64,000 bases of DNA, taken from positions 83,037-147,036 of the forward strand of contig CAYQXY010000007.1 of assembly GCA_964421595.1 (NCBI GenBank), written 5' to 3'. The stretch comes from PXAP01 sp964421595 (lineage in GTDB: Bacteria > Bacteroidota > Bacteroidia > Bacteroidales > PUMT01). The first letter of the stretch is position 1; each line of letters starts with the position of its first letter. This document shows, one piece after another, positions 25,685 through 35,447 of this stretch. The notes beneath the pieces are model-generated. The model worked only from the letters and a program-made list of their open reading frames with translations, was not told where the DNA came from and made no database searches. Made by a program: the position numbers and the translations under genes.

Positions 25685-26962
25685 ATGAATATCCTTTTTT
25701 TATTTGTATTAGTCTTTTTGCAGGCATGTTCCGGCATATCGGCCGATCAAGAACTGGCAAAAAGGATAAGATCGGACACTGATTTTGAGTTCGTGAGAAA
25801 TAAGGCATTCGAGGTTGTGCAAACCGGGTTTACTGCTGGTGATGGCTATGGAGAGGTCTGGATAAGGGACTTCAATACTTTCATTGAGCTGGCATGTGAA
25901 GTTCATGGAAATGATGAAATAAGAGACAATCTGCTTGTATTCTTCCGTATGCAGGGAGAGGATGGAAATATTATGGATGGTTTTATTCCCATTGATAATC
26001 AGACTGGTGGATATGATTATATTTTATCTGAAAATGAACCACGTTATGCCGGACATAAGAATGATGTAGAGACAGATCATGAATCATCGCTGATCCAGGC
26101 TGTATATAAATATATTCAAACTACCGGTGACAAGGATTTTCTCCAGGAAACAGTCAACGGCATATCTGTTGCAGAAAGATTAATGATGGCTGTAGATTTT
26201 CTTTTAAAGGAAAGGTTTTCAGAGGAGTATGGTCTTATCTGGGGCGCTACAACAGCCGATTGGGGAGATGTTCAGCCAGAACATGAATGGGGAGTGTTTA
26301 TAACTGATGACACACATTTTGCGATAGACATTTATGATAATGCCATGTTTCTTATTGCCCTTGAAAACCTGTCTGAACTTTTGCCTGATGAATCAGACTT
26401 TCTAATGGACTTGCATGATAAGCTTTCCAGAAATACAATGGTACATCTATGGGATGAATCCGGTCAGAAGTTTGTTCCTCACCTATATCTCGAAGGTTCT
26501 CCTTTCCCTGCTGATTTTGATGAAAATGCCATTTATCAGCATGGTGGTACCGCCGTTGCTATTGAAGCCGGACTTCTTACAAAGGATCAGATTCAAGAGG
26601 CACTAAACAGGATGATTGATAATATGGAAGCAGCAGGTGCGGCTACTATAGGCCTGACATTATATCCTCCATACCCGGAAGGTTTTTTTCTCAATCCATC
26701 AATGACACCATATGGATATCAGAATGGAGGCGACTGGACCTGGTTTGGCGGGCGGATGATCCAGCAATTAATAAAATACGGATTTATTGAAGAAGCTTAC
26801 GAACAGGTTCAACCTATGATGGAAAGGGTAAGGACCAACAATGGTTTCTATGAATGGTATACAATTGCCAATGAGCCCAGAGGTTCGGGTACTTTCAGGG
26901 GTTCGGCAGGGGTACTTTACAAATCCATCCTGTTGTTTGAAGAGTGGACTGAAAGTTTATAA
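25685..26962 (+). CDS. (Alpha/alpha)6-barrel glycoside-hydrolase-like lipoprotein
   Basis: About 425 residues from ATG 25685, chosen because it begins the lipoprotein signal MNILFLFVLVFLQAC; the frame is open 78 bases further 5'. The mature protein resembles six-hairpin glycosidases: GEVWIRDFNTFIELA near residue 60, DGFIPIDN, ETDHESSLIQAVYKYI, GATTADWGDV near 190, and the C-terminal GGDWTWFGGRMIQQLIKYGFIEEA. Such folds occur in families including GH15, GH37, GH63, GH78 and GH125; which one applies is not clear by eye. Tryptophan- and acid-rich motifs suggest a sugar-binding cleft. It probably acts with SusCD pair 1, although a terminator separates them. Confidence 0.7.
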   Translation: MNILFLFVLVFLQACSGISADQELAKRIRSDTDFEFVRNKAFEVVQTGFTAGDGYGEVWIRDFNTFIELACEVHGNDEIRDNLLVFFRMQGEDGNIMDGFIPIDNQTGGYDYILSENEPRYAGHKNDVETDHESSLIQAVYKYIQTTGDKDFLQETVNGISVAERLMMAVDFLLKERFSEEYGLIWGATTADWGDVQPEHEWGVFITDDTHFAIDIYDNAMFLIALENLSELLPDESDFLMDLHDKLSRNTMVHLWDESGQKFVPHLYLEGSPFPADFDENAIYQHGGTAVAIEAGLLTKDQIQEALNRMIDNMEAAGAATIGLTLYPPYPEGFFLNPSMTPYGYQNGGDWTWFGGRMIQQLIKYGFIEEAYEQVQPMMERVRTNNGFYEWYTIANEPRGSGTFRGSAGVLYKSILLFEEWTESL

Positions 26963-26980
26963 CCGGCTATAAATAAAGCA

Positions 26981-27023
26981 CCCTGTCTGGCGAAGGTTAG
27001 GTAGTTCCTCCGGGCAGACAGGG
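26981..27023 (+). ncRNA. Hairpin with conserved loop, copy 1 (terminator-like or RNA motif)
   Basis: Perfect nine-base arms CCCTGTCTG (26981-26989) and CAGACAGGG (27015-27023) enclose a 25-base interior containing CGAAGGTT, then GGTAGTTCCT. It lies 19 bases after the glycosidase-like stop and is followed by only a few Ts. A second hairpin at 52700-52747 has a different stem but nearly the same interior. The likely roles are transcription termination or a structured RNA element; function is unknown. Confidence 0.5.
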
Positions 27024-27201
27024 GCTTGTTTATCTGCGATAAATATACTAATCTTTTTTTAAAAAATATATTTCCTGGAAAATCTTTCCTTTTTAATGGA
27101 ATTTATCCTGAAAGCAACTCCTTAGCCTTCACCAGTCGGTCATCCGGGAATGGTATTCTCCTTAAACTTTCTTAATTTAACCCGGTATTAAAATTCAAAA
27201 T

Positions 27202-28548
27202 ATGGCTGAAGGTCCTGTTTTACTGGTGATACTGATTTTAAGTGTACTGTTCATTGTAATCATGACGTCACAGTTCCGGGTGCATCCGTTTCTGGTATTG
27301 CTGCTTGCCGCTATCGGGGTGGGAATTTCCACCAGATTGCCTTTACAGGATATTGTTACTGCAATGAAGGACGGGTTTGGCAATACTCTTGGCGGGATAG
27401 GGATTGTCATCATAGCAGGAACAATTATAGGAGTAATTCTTGAAAGGACAGGGGCATCACTCAGTATGGCAAACCTTATTCTCCGGCTTGTCGGTAAGGA
27501 AAGGTCACCACTTGCAATTTCCATTGCCGGCTATATAGTGGGAATACCCATATTTTGTGATTCCGGATTTGTAGTACTCAGTCCCCTCAATAATTCCCTG
27601 GCCCGGCTTTCAAAAGTCTCGATGACAGTCATGGCTTTTGCCCTTGCCGGCCCTTTATATGTAATACACTGCCTGATTCCACCTCATCCGGGTCCCACGG
27701 CAGCAGCCGGGGTTTTGGGAGGCGATCTCGGACTCATCATATTCTGGGGAATTATTGCCGGGATTCCTGCTGTTTTGGCAGGGCTTTACTGGGCATTGAA
27801 GTTTGCTTCCAGGTATTATATCGAACCGCCTGAAGGGGCCAGCTTTGAGGAAATAGCTTCAGAATTCAAAACCCTGCCCTCTGCATTTTTGTCATTTGCA
27901 CCCATCGTTATACCAATAGTTCTGATTGGCCTTGGGTCATTTGCGGGTCTTGATACCAGTCCGTTTGGATCGGGTGGTATAGTTGATATCCTTAGATTTC
28001 TGGGTGACCCCGGCATTGCTCTTATCACTGGAGTTTTAGTATCACTTACCCTTGTTGAAAAGTGGAATTCAACAGTGCTGAGCGACTGGATGGGTGATGC
28101 TATTAAATCAGCCGGACCGATAATTGCTATAACCGGGGCCGGCGGGGCTTTTGGATATATGTTAAGGGTAACACCAATCGGCGATTATCTTGGCGGCATG
28201 CTGCTTGGATGGGAAGCCGGTTTATTGCTGCCTTTTATTCTTGCGGCAGCATTGAAGACTGCCCAGGGATCATCAACTGTTTCAGTCATCACAACATCAT
28301 CGCTTATGGTGCCGATTCTGCCCCAACTCGGACTGGACTCTACCATGGGTGTCGTTTTTGTTATACTCGCCATGGGAGCCGGCTCGATGGTAATTTCACA
28401 TGCAAATGACAGCTATTTCTGGGTTGTATCGAAATTTTCAAACCTTGATGTTGAAACTGCCTATAAAACCTATTCGGCCGGAACCGTCATCCTGGGTGCA
28501 GTAACCATGGTTGTGATATACATACTGTCAATTATTATTGGTTATTAG
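27202..28548 (+). CDS. GntP-family gluconate/organic acid:H+ symporter
   Basis: 448 residues and about 12-14 hydrophobic segments. Family hallmarks: HPFLVLLLAAIGVGI near the N-terminus, GFGNTLGGIGIVIIAGTIIGVILE at about 53-76, CDSGFVVLSPLN near residue 116, PPHPGPTAAAG near 158, and the C-terminal AMGAGSMVISHANDSYFWVVSKF. GntP transporters bring in gluconate, glycerate or related hydroxy acids with protons. The glycerate kinase gene begins 12 bases downstream, so D-glycerate is the most likely substrate; gluconate remains possible. The ATG at 27202 starts a normal first membrane segment. Confidence 0.92.
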   Translation: MAEGPVLLVILILSVLFIVIMTSQFRVHPFLVLLLAAIGVGISTRLPLQDIVTAMKDGFGNTLGGIGIVIIAGTIIGVILERTGASLSMANLILRLVGKERSPLAISIAGYIVGIPIFCDSGFVVLSPLNNSLARLSKVSMTVMAFALAGPLYVIHCLIPPHPGPTAAAGVLGGDLGLIIFWGIIAGIPAVLAGLYWALKFASRYYIEPPEGASFEEIASEFKTLPSAFLSFAPIVIPIVLIGLGSFAGLDTSPFGSGGIVDILRFLGDPGIALITGVLVSLTLVEKWNSTVLSDWMGDAIKSAGPIIAITGAGGAFGYMLRVTPIGDYLGGMLLGWEAGLLLPFILAAALKTAQGSSTVSVITTSSLMVPILPQLGLDSTMGVVFVILAMGAGSMVISHANDSYFWVVSKFSNLDVETAYKTYSAGTVILGAVTMVVIYILSIIIGY

Positions 28549-28560
28549 ATAATTTTATCT

Positions 28561-29724
28561 ATGGTACATAATCAAAACAAGATCAGGAAAATTCTGATTG
28601 CTCCTGATTCATTTAAAGACTGTCTGACATCAATTGAAGTAGCAGGATTTCTCTCCGATGGCATAAAGGAGAATTCCCGGAATGCCGAAATAGCATTATT
28701 TCCGGTTGCTGATGGGGGTGAGGGAACCTCTTCCTGCATAGCATGGCACCGAGGCGGTACATGGGTCGAAACCAGGGTAACGGATCCTCTGTTCCGTAAA
28801 ATATCTGCCAGATACCTTGTACTGGACGATGGTATGACAGCTTTAATTGAGCTTGCAGGTGCATCAGGTCTTGAACTTCTTTCAACAGTAGAGCGCAACC
28901 CGCTAAATACGTCGACATTCGGAACAGGACAGCTGATAAAGGATGCAATGGAAAGGGGGTTAAGAAAAATAATATTATCTATAGGAGGGAGCGCCACTGT
29001 TGATGGCGGAACAGGAATTGCATCTGCCCTGGGATTCAGGTTTTCAGATCAGGACATGAAAATTATTGATCCTGTCAGGGGGGGGAATCTGAAAGAGATA
29101 TGTTATATTAATAGTGAAAATGTTCATCCGGCTTTTAGCGAAACAGAAATTATTATTGCCTGTGATGTACAGAATATCCTGAATGGCAGTGAAGGGGCAG
29201 CCAGGGTTTACGGTCCTCAGAAAGGAGCAGAGGAAGCAGAGGTGGCAATACTTGAAGATGGGTTGAAGCATTTGTCCGCGCTGGTTTTCAATGAAACGGG
29301 TTTTGATGCCGATAAGCATCCGGGAACCGGGGCTGCAGGCGGAGCATCTCTATTTCTGCTTTCATATGGGAAAGGCGAACTGAAAAAAGGATTTGAAATT
29401 GTTGCCGGGTTAACGGGATTTACCGATGCCATTAAGCAGGCTGATCTGGTAGTAACAGGAGAGGGGAAGATTGATAGCCAGACAGCCTATGGCAAAGTTG
29501 TAGCTTCTATTGCTCTTATTGCAAAAAAAATGCAAATTCCGCTTATCGGTGTAGCTGGCTTACTTACAGAGGATAAAGAGAGTGTCAAATACAGTTTAAG
29601 TGCGCAGGAAGTCTACTCAGTCAGAAATCTTGCTGATAATGACACAGATTCTTTTAAAAACGCCCCGGTTTACCTGAAAGAAATTGGCCGATTGATCGCC
29701 GATAGTTTTATAAACAGGGCATAA
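28561..29724 (+). CDS. Glycerate kinase (type I, GarK/GlxK family)
   Basis: 387 residues, the usual length. Seen: APDSFKDCLTSIEVA near residue 14, PVADGGEGT near 49, SIGGSATVDGGTGIASALGFRF near 140, the PGTGAAGGASLFLLSY segment near 258, and the VVTGEGKIDSQTAYGK motif near 296-311. The enzyme phosphorylates D-glycerate with ATP, giving 2-phosphoglycerate in this family. It starts 12 bases after the GntP gene and forms an import-and-activation pair with it. This ties uronic or aldaric acid breakdown products into glycolysis. I see no terminator; a -7-like box for the next gene begins 5 bases after the stop. Confidence 0.95.
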   Translation: MVHNQNKIRKILIAPDSFKDCLTSIEVAGFLSDGIKENSRNAEIALFPVADGGEGTSSCIAWHRGGTWVETRVTDPLFRKISARYLVLDDGMTALIELAGASGLELLSTVERNPLNTSTFGTGQLIKDAMERGLRKIILSIGGSATVDGGTGIASALGFRFSDQDMKIIDPVRGGNLKEICYINSENVHPAFSETEIIIACDVQNILNGSEGAARVYGPQKGAEEAEVAILEDGLKHLSALVFNETGFDADKHPGTGAAGGASLFLLSYGKGELKKGFEIVAGLTGFTDAIKQADLVVTGEGKIDSQTAYGKVVASIALIAKKMQIPLIGVAGLLTEDKESVKYSLSAQEVYSVRNLADNDTDSFKNAPVYLKEIGRLIADSFINRA

Positions 29725-29729
29725 TAGAT

Positions 29730-29737
29730 TAAATTTG
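29730..29737 (+). promoter_or_regulatory. Possible -7 box of the GH92 gene
   Basis: TAAATTTG matches TAnnTTTG, with a TTTTA stretch about 19 bases upstream that loosely fits the -33 element. It would give a leader of about 120 bases before the GH92 start. Confidence 0.35.
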
Positions 29738-29865
29738 CAGAACATCAACAGGGAAAAAAAGACTCCTGAAAACAGACTTTAACTAACCAGCCGGCTAACC
29801 ACTGGAGTTAATCAAGGAGGAATGTGCAAAATACCTGAAATCAATAATAAAAATAAAACATACCA

Positions 29866-32199
29866 ATGGACTACAAAAAAATATTTCTGATTATAGCAGT
29901 TGTGGTTTTTACAACTGATCTTCGCGGGCAGTTTGTAAATGAAATTGATTCTCCTTTAGATTATGTTAACCCGCTAATGGGGACACTTTCCAAACACCTA
30001 CTTTCCCACGGCAACGTTTACCCTGCAATTGCACTGCCATGGGGAATGAACTTCTGGACACCCCAGACAGGAGAGATGGGTAGTGGCTGGCAATACAGTT
30101 ATACTGACGATAAGATTCGGGGCTTTAAGCAAACTCATATGCCCAGTCCATGGATGAACGATTACGGCCAGTTTTCCATAATGCCCGTTACCGGGGAACC
30201 TAAAGTAACCGAGAATGACAGGGCTAGCTGGATATCCCATCGGTTGCAGATTGTCAAGCCAAATTATTACAGGGTTTACCTGGGCGATCATGATATTGTT
30301 ACGGAAATTACACCAACTGAAAGGGCTGCCAGGTTCAGGTTTACATTCCCTGACAGTGACAGTTCTCATATTGTGGTTGATGCGTTTGACAAAGGCTCAT
30401 ATATAAAGATCATTCCATCGGAGAACAAGATCATAGGTTACACAACAAAAAACAGCGGAGGGGTACCCGAAAATTTCAAAAATTATTTCGTGCTTGTTTT
30501 TGATAAGCCCTTTGAAGCATCCTCAGCCTGGAGCAAGGACGAGATCAGGGAAGGGATACTTGAATTAACCGATGATCATGTCGGTGCAATAGTCAGTTTC
30601 AGCACTCAAAGAGGGGAGCAGATAAATGTAAAGGTTGCCTCCTCTTTTATAAGCCATCAGCAGGCTGACCTTAATCTGAACGAGATTGGCAACGATGATT
30701 TTGATGCTGTCCGGGCAAAGGGCAAGGATATATGGAACAAAGAGCTAGGCCGGGTTAAAGTTGAAGGCGGCACGATAGATCAGACCCGCATATTTTACAC
30801 AACACTCTGGCGGACCCTTCTATTTCCACGAAAGTTTTATGAATATGATATTGATGGCAATATGATGCATTACAGTCCCTACAACGGGGAGGTGCTTCCG
30901 GGGTATATGTTTACAGATAACGGGTTCTGGGATACTTTCAGGGCCGTGTTTCCTTTCTTTAACCTTATGTATCCTTCGATGAATGAGAAAATGCAGGCCG
31001 GACTGGTAAATACGTACCTGGAGAGCAATTTTCTTCCCGAATGGGCAAGTCCGGGTCACCGGTCAGTTATGATTGGCAACAATTCTTCAACCTTGATTGC
31101 CGATGCTTACCTGAAGGGCAGACGAGGTTATGATATTGAAACACTCTTTGAGGGTATTCTGCATGGTTCTGAAAATGTCCATCCTACGGTCAGGGCAACA
31201 GGGCGGTATGGTCATCAGTATTATAATGAGCTTGGTTATGTTCCCTACGATGTAGGAATCAATGAAAATGCAGCGCGTACCCTTGAGTATGCTTTTGCCG
31301 ACTGGACCATCTGGAAGCTTGCAAAAGAACTTGGCCGTCCGCAGGAGGAAATAGAGAGATTCAGGCAGCGTAGCCAGAATTTCAGAAATCTCTTCGACAA
31401 GGAGACAAACCTGATGAGGGGCAAAAATCAGGACGGCACGTTCCAGTCGCCGTTCAACCCCTTTAAATGGGGAGATGCATTTACAGAAGGAAACTCATGG
31501 CATTACACCTGGTCGGTTTTTCATGATGTTCAGGGACTGATGGATCTGATGGGCGGGAGAGAAACATTTATCTCCATGCTGGATTCAGTGTTTATAACTC
31601 CTCCTGTTTTTGATCACAGTTATTATGGTTTTACTATACATGAGATCAGGGAGATGCAGATTGCAGAGATGGGACAGTATGCACATGGTAATCAACCCGT
31701 TCAGCATATGATCTATCTTTATAACCATGGAGGAGAGCCATGGAAGGCTCAGTACCGGGCAAGGGAAGTCATGGAAAAAATGTATTTCCCTACACCCGAC
31801 GGATATTGCGGCGATGAAGACAACGGACAGACTTCAGCCTGGTATGTATTCAGTGCTATGGGATTTTATCCTGTAACTCCCGGGGCAGACCAGTATGTTC
31901 TTGGTGCTCCTCTTTTCCCTAAAATGACTATAGAACTGGAGGACGGGAATGTAATTGAAATAAATGCACCGGAAAACAGCAAAGAGAATATTTACATTGA
32001 CAAAATGTATCTGAATGGCGAAGTGTGGGATAGGAACTATGTGCGATATAGCGATCTGATGAAAGGGGCTGTCCTTGATTTTGAAATGACTGATAAGCCA
32101 AACCTGGAAAGGGGAACCGATCCTTCTGCATGGCCTTACTCATATTCAAAAGATGAGCAGGAAATGACCGGAAGGCAAAGAAGGAATGCCAGGCGGTAA
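29866..32199 (+). CDS. GH92 family alpha-mannosidase
   Basis: 777 residues, normal for GH92. A signal peptide without lipobox ends near LRGQF, so it is periplasmic or secreted. The N-terminal beta-sandwich starts DYVNPLMGT and GNVYPAIALPWGMN, hallmarks of the family. In the catalytic domain, YAHGNQPVQHMIYLYN near residue 604 and CGDEDNGQTSAWYVFSAMGFYP near 648-669 hold the substrate- and Ca2+-binding carboxylates. GH92 enzymes are Ca-dependent inverting exo-alpha-mannosidases acting on N-glycan or fungal mannan linkages. The usual SHTH.SG-type segment is KQTHMPSPW, a variation that may affect linkage preference. A terminator starts at the stop codon. Confidence 0.95.
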   Translation: MDYKKIFLIIAVVVFTTDLRGQFVNEIDSPLDYVNPLMGTLSKHLLSHGNVYPAIALPWGMNFWTPQTGEMGSGWQYSYTDDKIRGFKQTHMPSPWMNDYGQFSIMPVTGEPKVTENDRASWISHRLQIVKPNYYRVYLGDHDIVTEITPTERAARFRFTFPDSDSSHIVVDAFDKGSYIKIIPSENKIIGYTTKNSGGVPENFKNYFVLVFDKPFEASSAWSKDEIREGILELTDDHVGAIVSFSTQRGEQINVKVASSFISHQQADLNLNEIGNDDFDAVRAKGKDIWNKELGRVKVEGGTIDQTRIFYTTLWRTLLFPRKFYEYDIDGNMMHYSPYNGEVLPGYMFTDNGFWDTFRAVFPFFNLMYPSMNEKMQAGLVNTYLESNFLPEWASPGHRSVMIGNNSSTLIADAYLKGRRGYDIETLFEGILHGSENVHPTVRATGRYGHQYYNELGYVPYDVGINENAARTLEYAFADWTIWKLAKELGRPQEEIERFRQRSQNFRNLFDKETNLMRGKNQDGTFQSPFNPFKWGDAFTEGNSWHYTWSVFHDVQGLMDLMGGRETFISMLDSVFITPPVFDHSYYGFTIHEIREMQIAEMGQYAHGNQPVQHMIYLYNHGGEPWKAQYRAREVMEKMYFPTPDGYCGDEDNGQTSAWYVFSAMGFYPVTPGADQYVLGAPLFPKMTIELEDGNVIEINAPENSKENIYIDKMYLNGEVWDRNYVRYSDLMKGAVLDFEMTDKPNLERGTDPSAWPYSYSKDEQEMTGRQRRNARR

Positions 32200-32224
32200 A
32201 TAAGCTGTTAAGAGCTTATTTTTA
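32199..32224 (+). terminator. Rho-independent terminator of GH92
   Basis: AATAAGCT and AGCTTATT form an eight-base stem with a six-base loop, followed by Ts. It begins at the last base of the stop codon. Confidence 0.88.
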
Positions 32225-32365
32225 TGAGAAAAAAATATGAACTTAGGGTAATTAATCGTCAGACAGAACTGTATGCCAGATTGCTTGAGATTGGATATTC
32301 AAAGCGCAAATTATTAAAGCGCAAAACTATCAAATCGCGAATTGTCAAAACTAAAATTTAAAGCT

Positions 32366-33103
32366 ATGAATACTAAAGCACTAAATATTCTGCCAGCATT
32401 TTTTGTGGTTCTGTTAATAGCTGGTCTGGCAGGTTGCGGACCGGCCAGGGAAAGAACAGTATCAGATTATGTTGATATTGAGCATAATATCCTGACAGAG
32501 AGCGAAATAGAAGAAGGATGGATGCTTCTGTTTGATGGCGAGACAACATCAGGATGGAGAGGTTACAATCAATCCGCTTTTCCTGATGAATGGGAAATTG
32601 AAGACGGTACTCTGTATTGCCCCGGTGCAGGTGGTGATATAATTTATGACCGGCAATTCAGGGACTTTCATCTTTCGATCGACTGGAGGATATCTGAAGG
32701 TGGAAACAGCGGGATATTCTACCTTGCCCAGGAAGCTGAGGGTCAGCCAATCTGGCACACTGCACCAGAACTGCAGCTGCTCGATAATGAAGCTCATCCC
32801 GATCTGGATGACAGGCAGCTCGCCCCTGCATTGTATGATCTGGTACCGGCATATCCTCAGAATACCAGGCCTGCCGGCGAATGGAATACCGTCGAGGTTG
32901 TGTTGAGGGACGGCCATCTTTCTCATTTTCAAAATGGGGTAGAGGTACTGCATGTTCATCTTGGAGATGATCAATGGAATAAAATGGTTGCAGATAGTAA
33001 GTTCCCTGATGACATATTTGCACAATATATTCCTGGCTTTATTGGCCTGCAGGACCATGGCGATGAGGTATGGTTCAGGAATATAAAGATAAGGGAGTTT
33101 TAA
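32366..33103 (+). CDS. DUF1080/3-keto-disaccharide hydrolase-domain lipoprotein
   Basis: About 245 residues from ATG 32366; the frame is open 24 bases further 5', but this ATG begins the lipoprotein signal ending LAGLAGC. The DUF1080 (GH16-like jelly-roll) domain fills the rest: GWMLLFDGETTSGWRG, PDEWEIEDGTLYC, DFHLSIDWRISEGGNSGIFYLA, PELQLLDNEAHPD, then AGEWNTVEVVLRDGHLSHFQNGV and ending GFIGLQDHGDEVWFRNIKIRE. Members of this family cleave 3-keto-glycosides made by Gfo/Idh/MocA enzymes. Several such oxidoreductases occur in this window, so a shared pathway is likely. The protein is probably periplasmic and lipid-anchored. It stands alone between terminators. Confidence 0.9.
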   Translation: MNTKALNILPAFFVVLLIAGLAGCGPARERTVSDYVDIEHNILTESEIEEGWMLLFDGETTSGWRGYNQSAFPDEWEIEDGTLYCPGAGGDIIYDRQFRDFHLSIDWRISEGGNSGIFYLAQEAEGQPIWHTAPELQLLDNEAHPDLDDRQLAPALYDLVPAYPQNTRPAGEWNTVEVVLRDGHLSHFQNGVEVLHVHLGDDQWNKMVADSKFPDDIFAQYIPGFIGLQDHGDEVWFRNIKIREF

Positions 33104-33492
33104 TTTCTTTCCTGCCTGAATAGCTCCGGGCAAACCGGCCACGGTATTGTACGGACTTGATTTTAAAGAACAGACATAATAAAAGGGGCAACAGCCCCTC
33201 TTTATGTCTAAATTATACCCTGAATTTATCCTGGTAGTATATCACAACCGGTCATAGATATTCACTCTCCATTTTCATTTTCCAATATAAGAATAGCTGA
33301 TAAAAACTGTTGAGTTTTTGTCTGCGCCGATTTCAGGTTTAACCCATAAACACTGAATACTTTCCTTATCCATGCTCAGCGACTTATTGAACTATGGAAG
33401 TTGTGTTTCTAAATCTATGCTACCGCTAGTATCTATTATGCGATTCAGGCTTTATGACAATTGCTCTTAAAGATAACCAGTGAACTTCTTTA
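33104..33492. other. Intergenic region between convergent genes
   Basis: 389 bases. Apart from the hairpin at 33173-33208 I see no gene, promoter or repeat. Confidence 0.6.
33173..33208. terminator. Hairpin terminator between convergent DUF1080 and tryptophanase-like genes
   Basis: GACATA/TATGTC outer arms and an inner AGGGGC/GCCCCT stem with a four-base loop form a long near-symmetric hairpin. A-rich and T-rich sides suit termination from both directions. Confidence 0.7.
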
Positions 33493-34956
33493 TTATAACG
33501 ATTCTCCGAAATCTGCCCTGAATTTTGCAGCAAGCTTTTTCGGCCAGTCGTTTACAGGAGCAAGCCTGCCCATAAAGAACCTTAGTACAGGTGGCTCTTC
33601 CACAAACTTTAATCCACCCACAAGCTCCCGGTTGTCAAACAACCATTTCACCCTGTCCAGCAGGAACATAGTCTGCGAAAGTGTAAATACCCTTCTCGGG
33701 AAAGCCAGCCTTAAAAGTTCCATGTCGGCAAGTATATCTTTACCGTTTTCATCCCTTACACTGGATATTGTTCCTCTTTCCATTCCGCGACAGCCTGAAA
33801 TTATATAAAGCGCTGAGGCAAGAGCTCCGGCCGGATACTCTTCCTGGGGTATATGGGGAAGAAAACCCATGGCATCTATGTGAGCGCCGAGTGCACCGGC
33901 GGGTGTAACAACGGGTATCCCTGCCTTGTCAAGCTGTTCTACTGCATATTTGATAAACGACGGCGACTGGCTGATTACCGTGTCGTCGGTTGTTTCATAG
34001 AGTCCGACTGCCATTGCTTCGATTTCACGCACTGACATGCCGCCGTATGTGAGAAAGCCTTCGTAAAGCGGTATCAGGTCACGAAGTTTCATGTAAATAT
34101 CCTTATCGTCAGTACAAATGCCTCCCCCCCGGGTTGAAGTGACTTTCCGGCTTGAGAAATAGATAAGATCGGCCATCCTGCACATTTCCAGCAGTATATC
34201 CTTAATATGTGTATTCTTGTACTCCTCTTCACGTTGTTTTATAAACCACGCGTTTTCTCCGATCAGGGAGGCATCAAGCACCACCATTATGTCATGTTTT
34301 TTCGCTATTGACCTGACTTCACGCATATTTGCAATCGAGAATGGCTGTCCGCCAATAAGATTAGTCGATGCTTCCAGTCGTATGAAAGGAACCTTGTCAG
34401 CACCATACTCTGCAATCACATTTTTCAACTTGGCAATATCTATATTCCCTTTGAAAGGATGATTGCTCTTAATCTTGATAGCCTCATCAGTATATATTTC
34501 CAGAACCTTGCCGCCATTAAGCTCGATATGGGCCATGGTGGTTGTGAAATGGTAATTGGTAGGAATTACATCACCCGGTTTGACAAATACCTTTGAAATA
34601 ATATTTTCTGCTGCACGTCCCTGGTGAGCAGGGAGAATATAGTGTTTGCCAAATACATCCCTGAGTGCCTTTTCCATGCGGTAGTAACTCTGCGATCCTG
34701 AATATGCATCGTCTGCCTGCATCATTGAAGAGACCTGGTTATCACTCATGGCATTGGTGCCGGAGTCGGTCAGCATGTCAAGAAATATATCATTGGTATT
34801 CAGCAGGAAGGTATTGTACCCGCCATCATCAATTGCAATCAGCCTCTCTTCGATTGGTTTCAGGTGGAGTTTCTGAACCACGCGGACTTTATGCAATTCA
34901 ACAGGAATTTTTTCACCACTGTAAAACTTGATTGATGGGGTACCGTTATTTTTCAT
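33493..34956 (-). CDS. Tryptophanase/tyrosine phenol-lyase family beta-eliminating lyase
   Basis: 487 residues, similar to tryptophanase length. Seen: FLLNTNDIFLDMLTDSGTNAMSDNQ near residues 50-74, HQGRAAENI near 113-121, SNHPFKGNIDI, RLEASTNLIGGQPFS, VVLDASLIGENAWFI near 227-241 (PLP-binding Asp) and SSRKVTSTRGGG near 270, whose lysine is the expected Schiff-base residue. The usual SAKKD is altered to SSRKV, so specificity for Trp or Tyr is uncertain. Family enzymes split aromatic amino acids into indole or phenol, pyruvate and ammonia in the cytoplasm. It faces the PHP gene across a 491-base divergent region and ends convergently with DUF1080. It is unrelated to the glycan genes around it. 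Confidence 0.85.
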   Translation of the reverse strand: MKNNGTPSIKFYSGEKIPVELHKVRVVQKLHLKPIEERLIAIDDGGYNTFLLNTNDIFLDMLTDSGTNAMSDNQVSSMMQADDAYSGSQSYYRMEKALRDVFGKHYILPAHQGRAAENIISKVFVKPGDVIPTNYHFTTTMAHIELNGGKVLEIYTDEAIKIKSNHPFKGNIDIAKLKNVIAEYGADKVPFIRLEASTNLIGGQPFSIANMREVRSIAKKHDIMVVLDASLIGENAWFIKQREEEYKNTHIKDILLEMCRMADLIYFSSRKVTSTRGGGICTDDKDIYMKLRDLIPLYEGFLTYGGMSVREIEAMAVGLYETTDDTVISQSPSFIKYAVEQLDKAGIPVVTPAGALGAHIDAMGFLPHIPQEEYPAGALASALYIISGCRGMERGTISSVRDENGKDILADMELLRLAFPRRVFTLSQTMFLLDRVKWLFDNRELVGGLKFVEEPPVLRFFMGRLAPVNDWPKKLAAKFRADFGESL

Positions 34957-35447
34957 CTTCTTTAATTAAGGGTTAAGGCAAATTTTTAACGAGGTCAAAA
35001 ATAGAATAATGATTTAATAATACAAGTGGAGCGGGTAAAATAGATGAGCTTTAAAAGAATTTCAGCTTCGGCCGAAAGGAGACCGGTCTTTTAAACTTCG
35101 CTTAATGCTTCTAAATTCGTTATGTTTTTTATTTCGCTGTGAGCCCTCACGCTTCCGGGTCTTCTGGTAATTGTCAGTTGCGCTGTTAACATTGATAATT
35201 AACTGAAATACCTGAATGTATAGGAAAATAGCTGACCTGCAAGGGCATCCTGAATGCAAATTCAGATATTATACCTGCATGAGCATTTAGTTGTAAATAA
35301 ATTATCAGGGATTGTTGAAAGTGTTATATATTTGAAAGATGGTGAGGAAAATATATTTTTATTAAAACAAGAGCTGCTTTGATCATAAAATAATCAATTC
35401 TGCATTTGCCTTAAATATTATTATATAACTGATTAAAATAGTAATGT
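34957..35447. other. Divergent region between tryptophanase-like and PHP genes
   Basis: 491 bases. A 65-codon open frame at 35062-35259 on the minus strand has no recognisable features and is not called. A TATATTTG box at 35327-35334 faces the PHP gene with a poor -33 match. Nothing else is evident. Confidence 0.55.

Noticed and set aside
32549..33142. 197-codon open frame on the minus strand
   Set aside because: It lies antisense to the well-supported DUF1080 gene, has no recognisable domain, and its composition follows from the coding strand.
35062..35259. 65-codon open frame in the divergent region
   Set aside because: No recognisable motif or plausible start context; low-complexity basic composition suggests chance.
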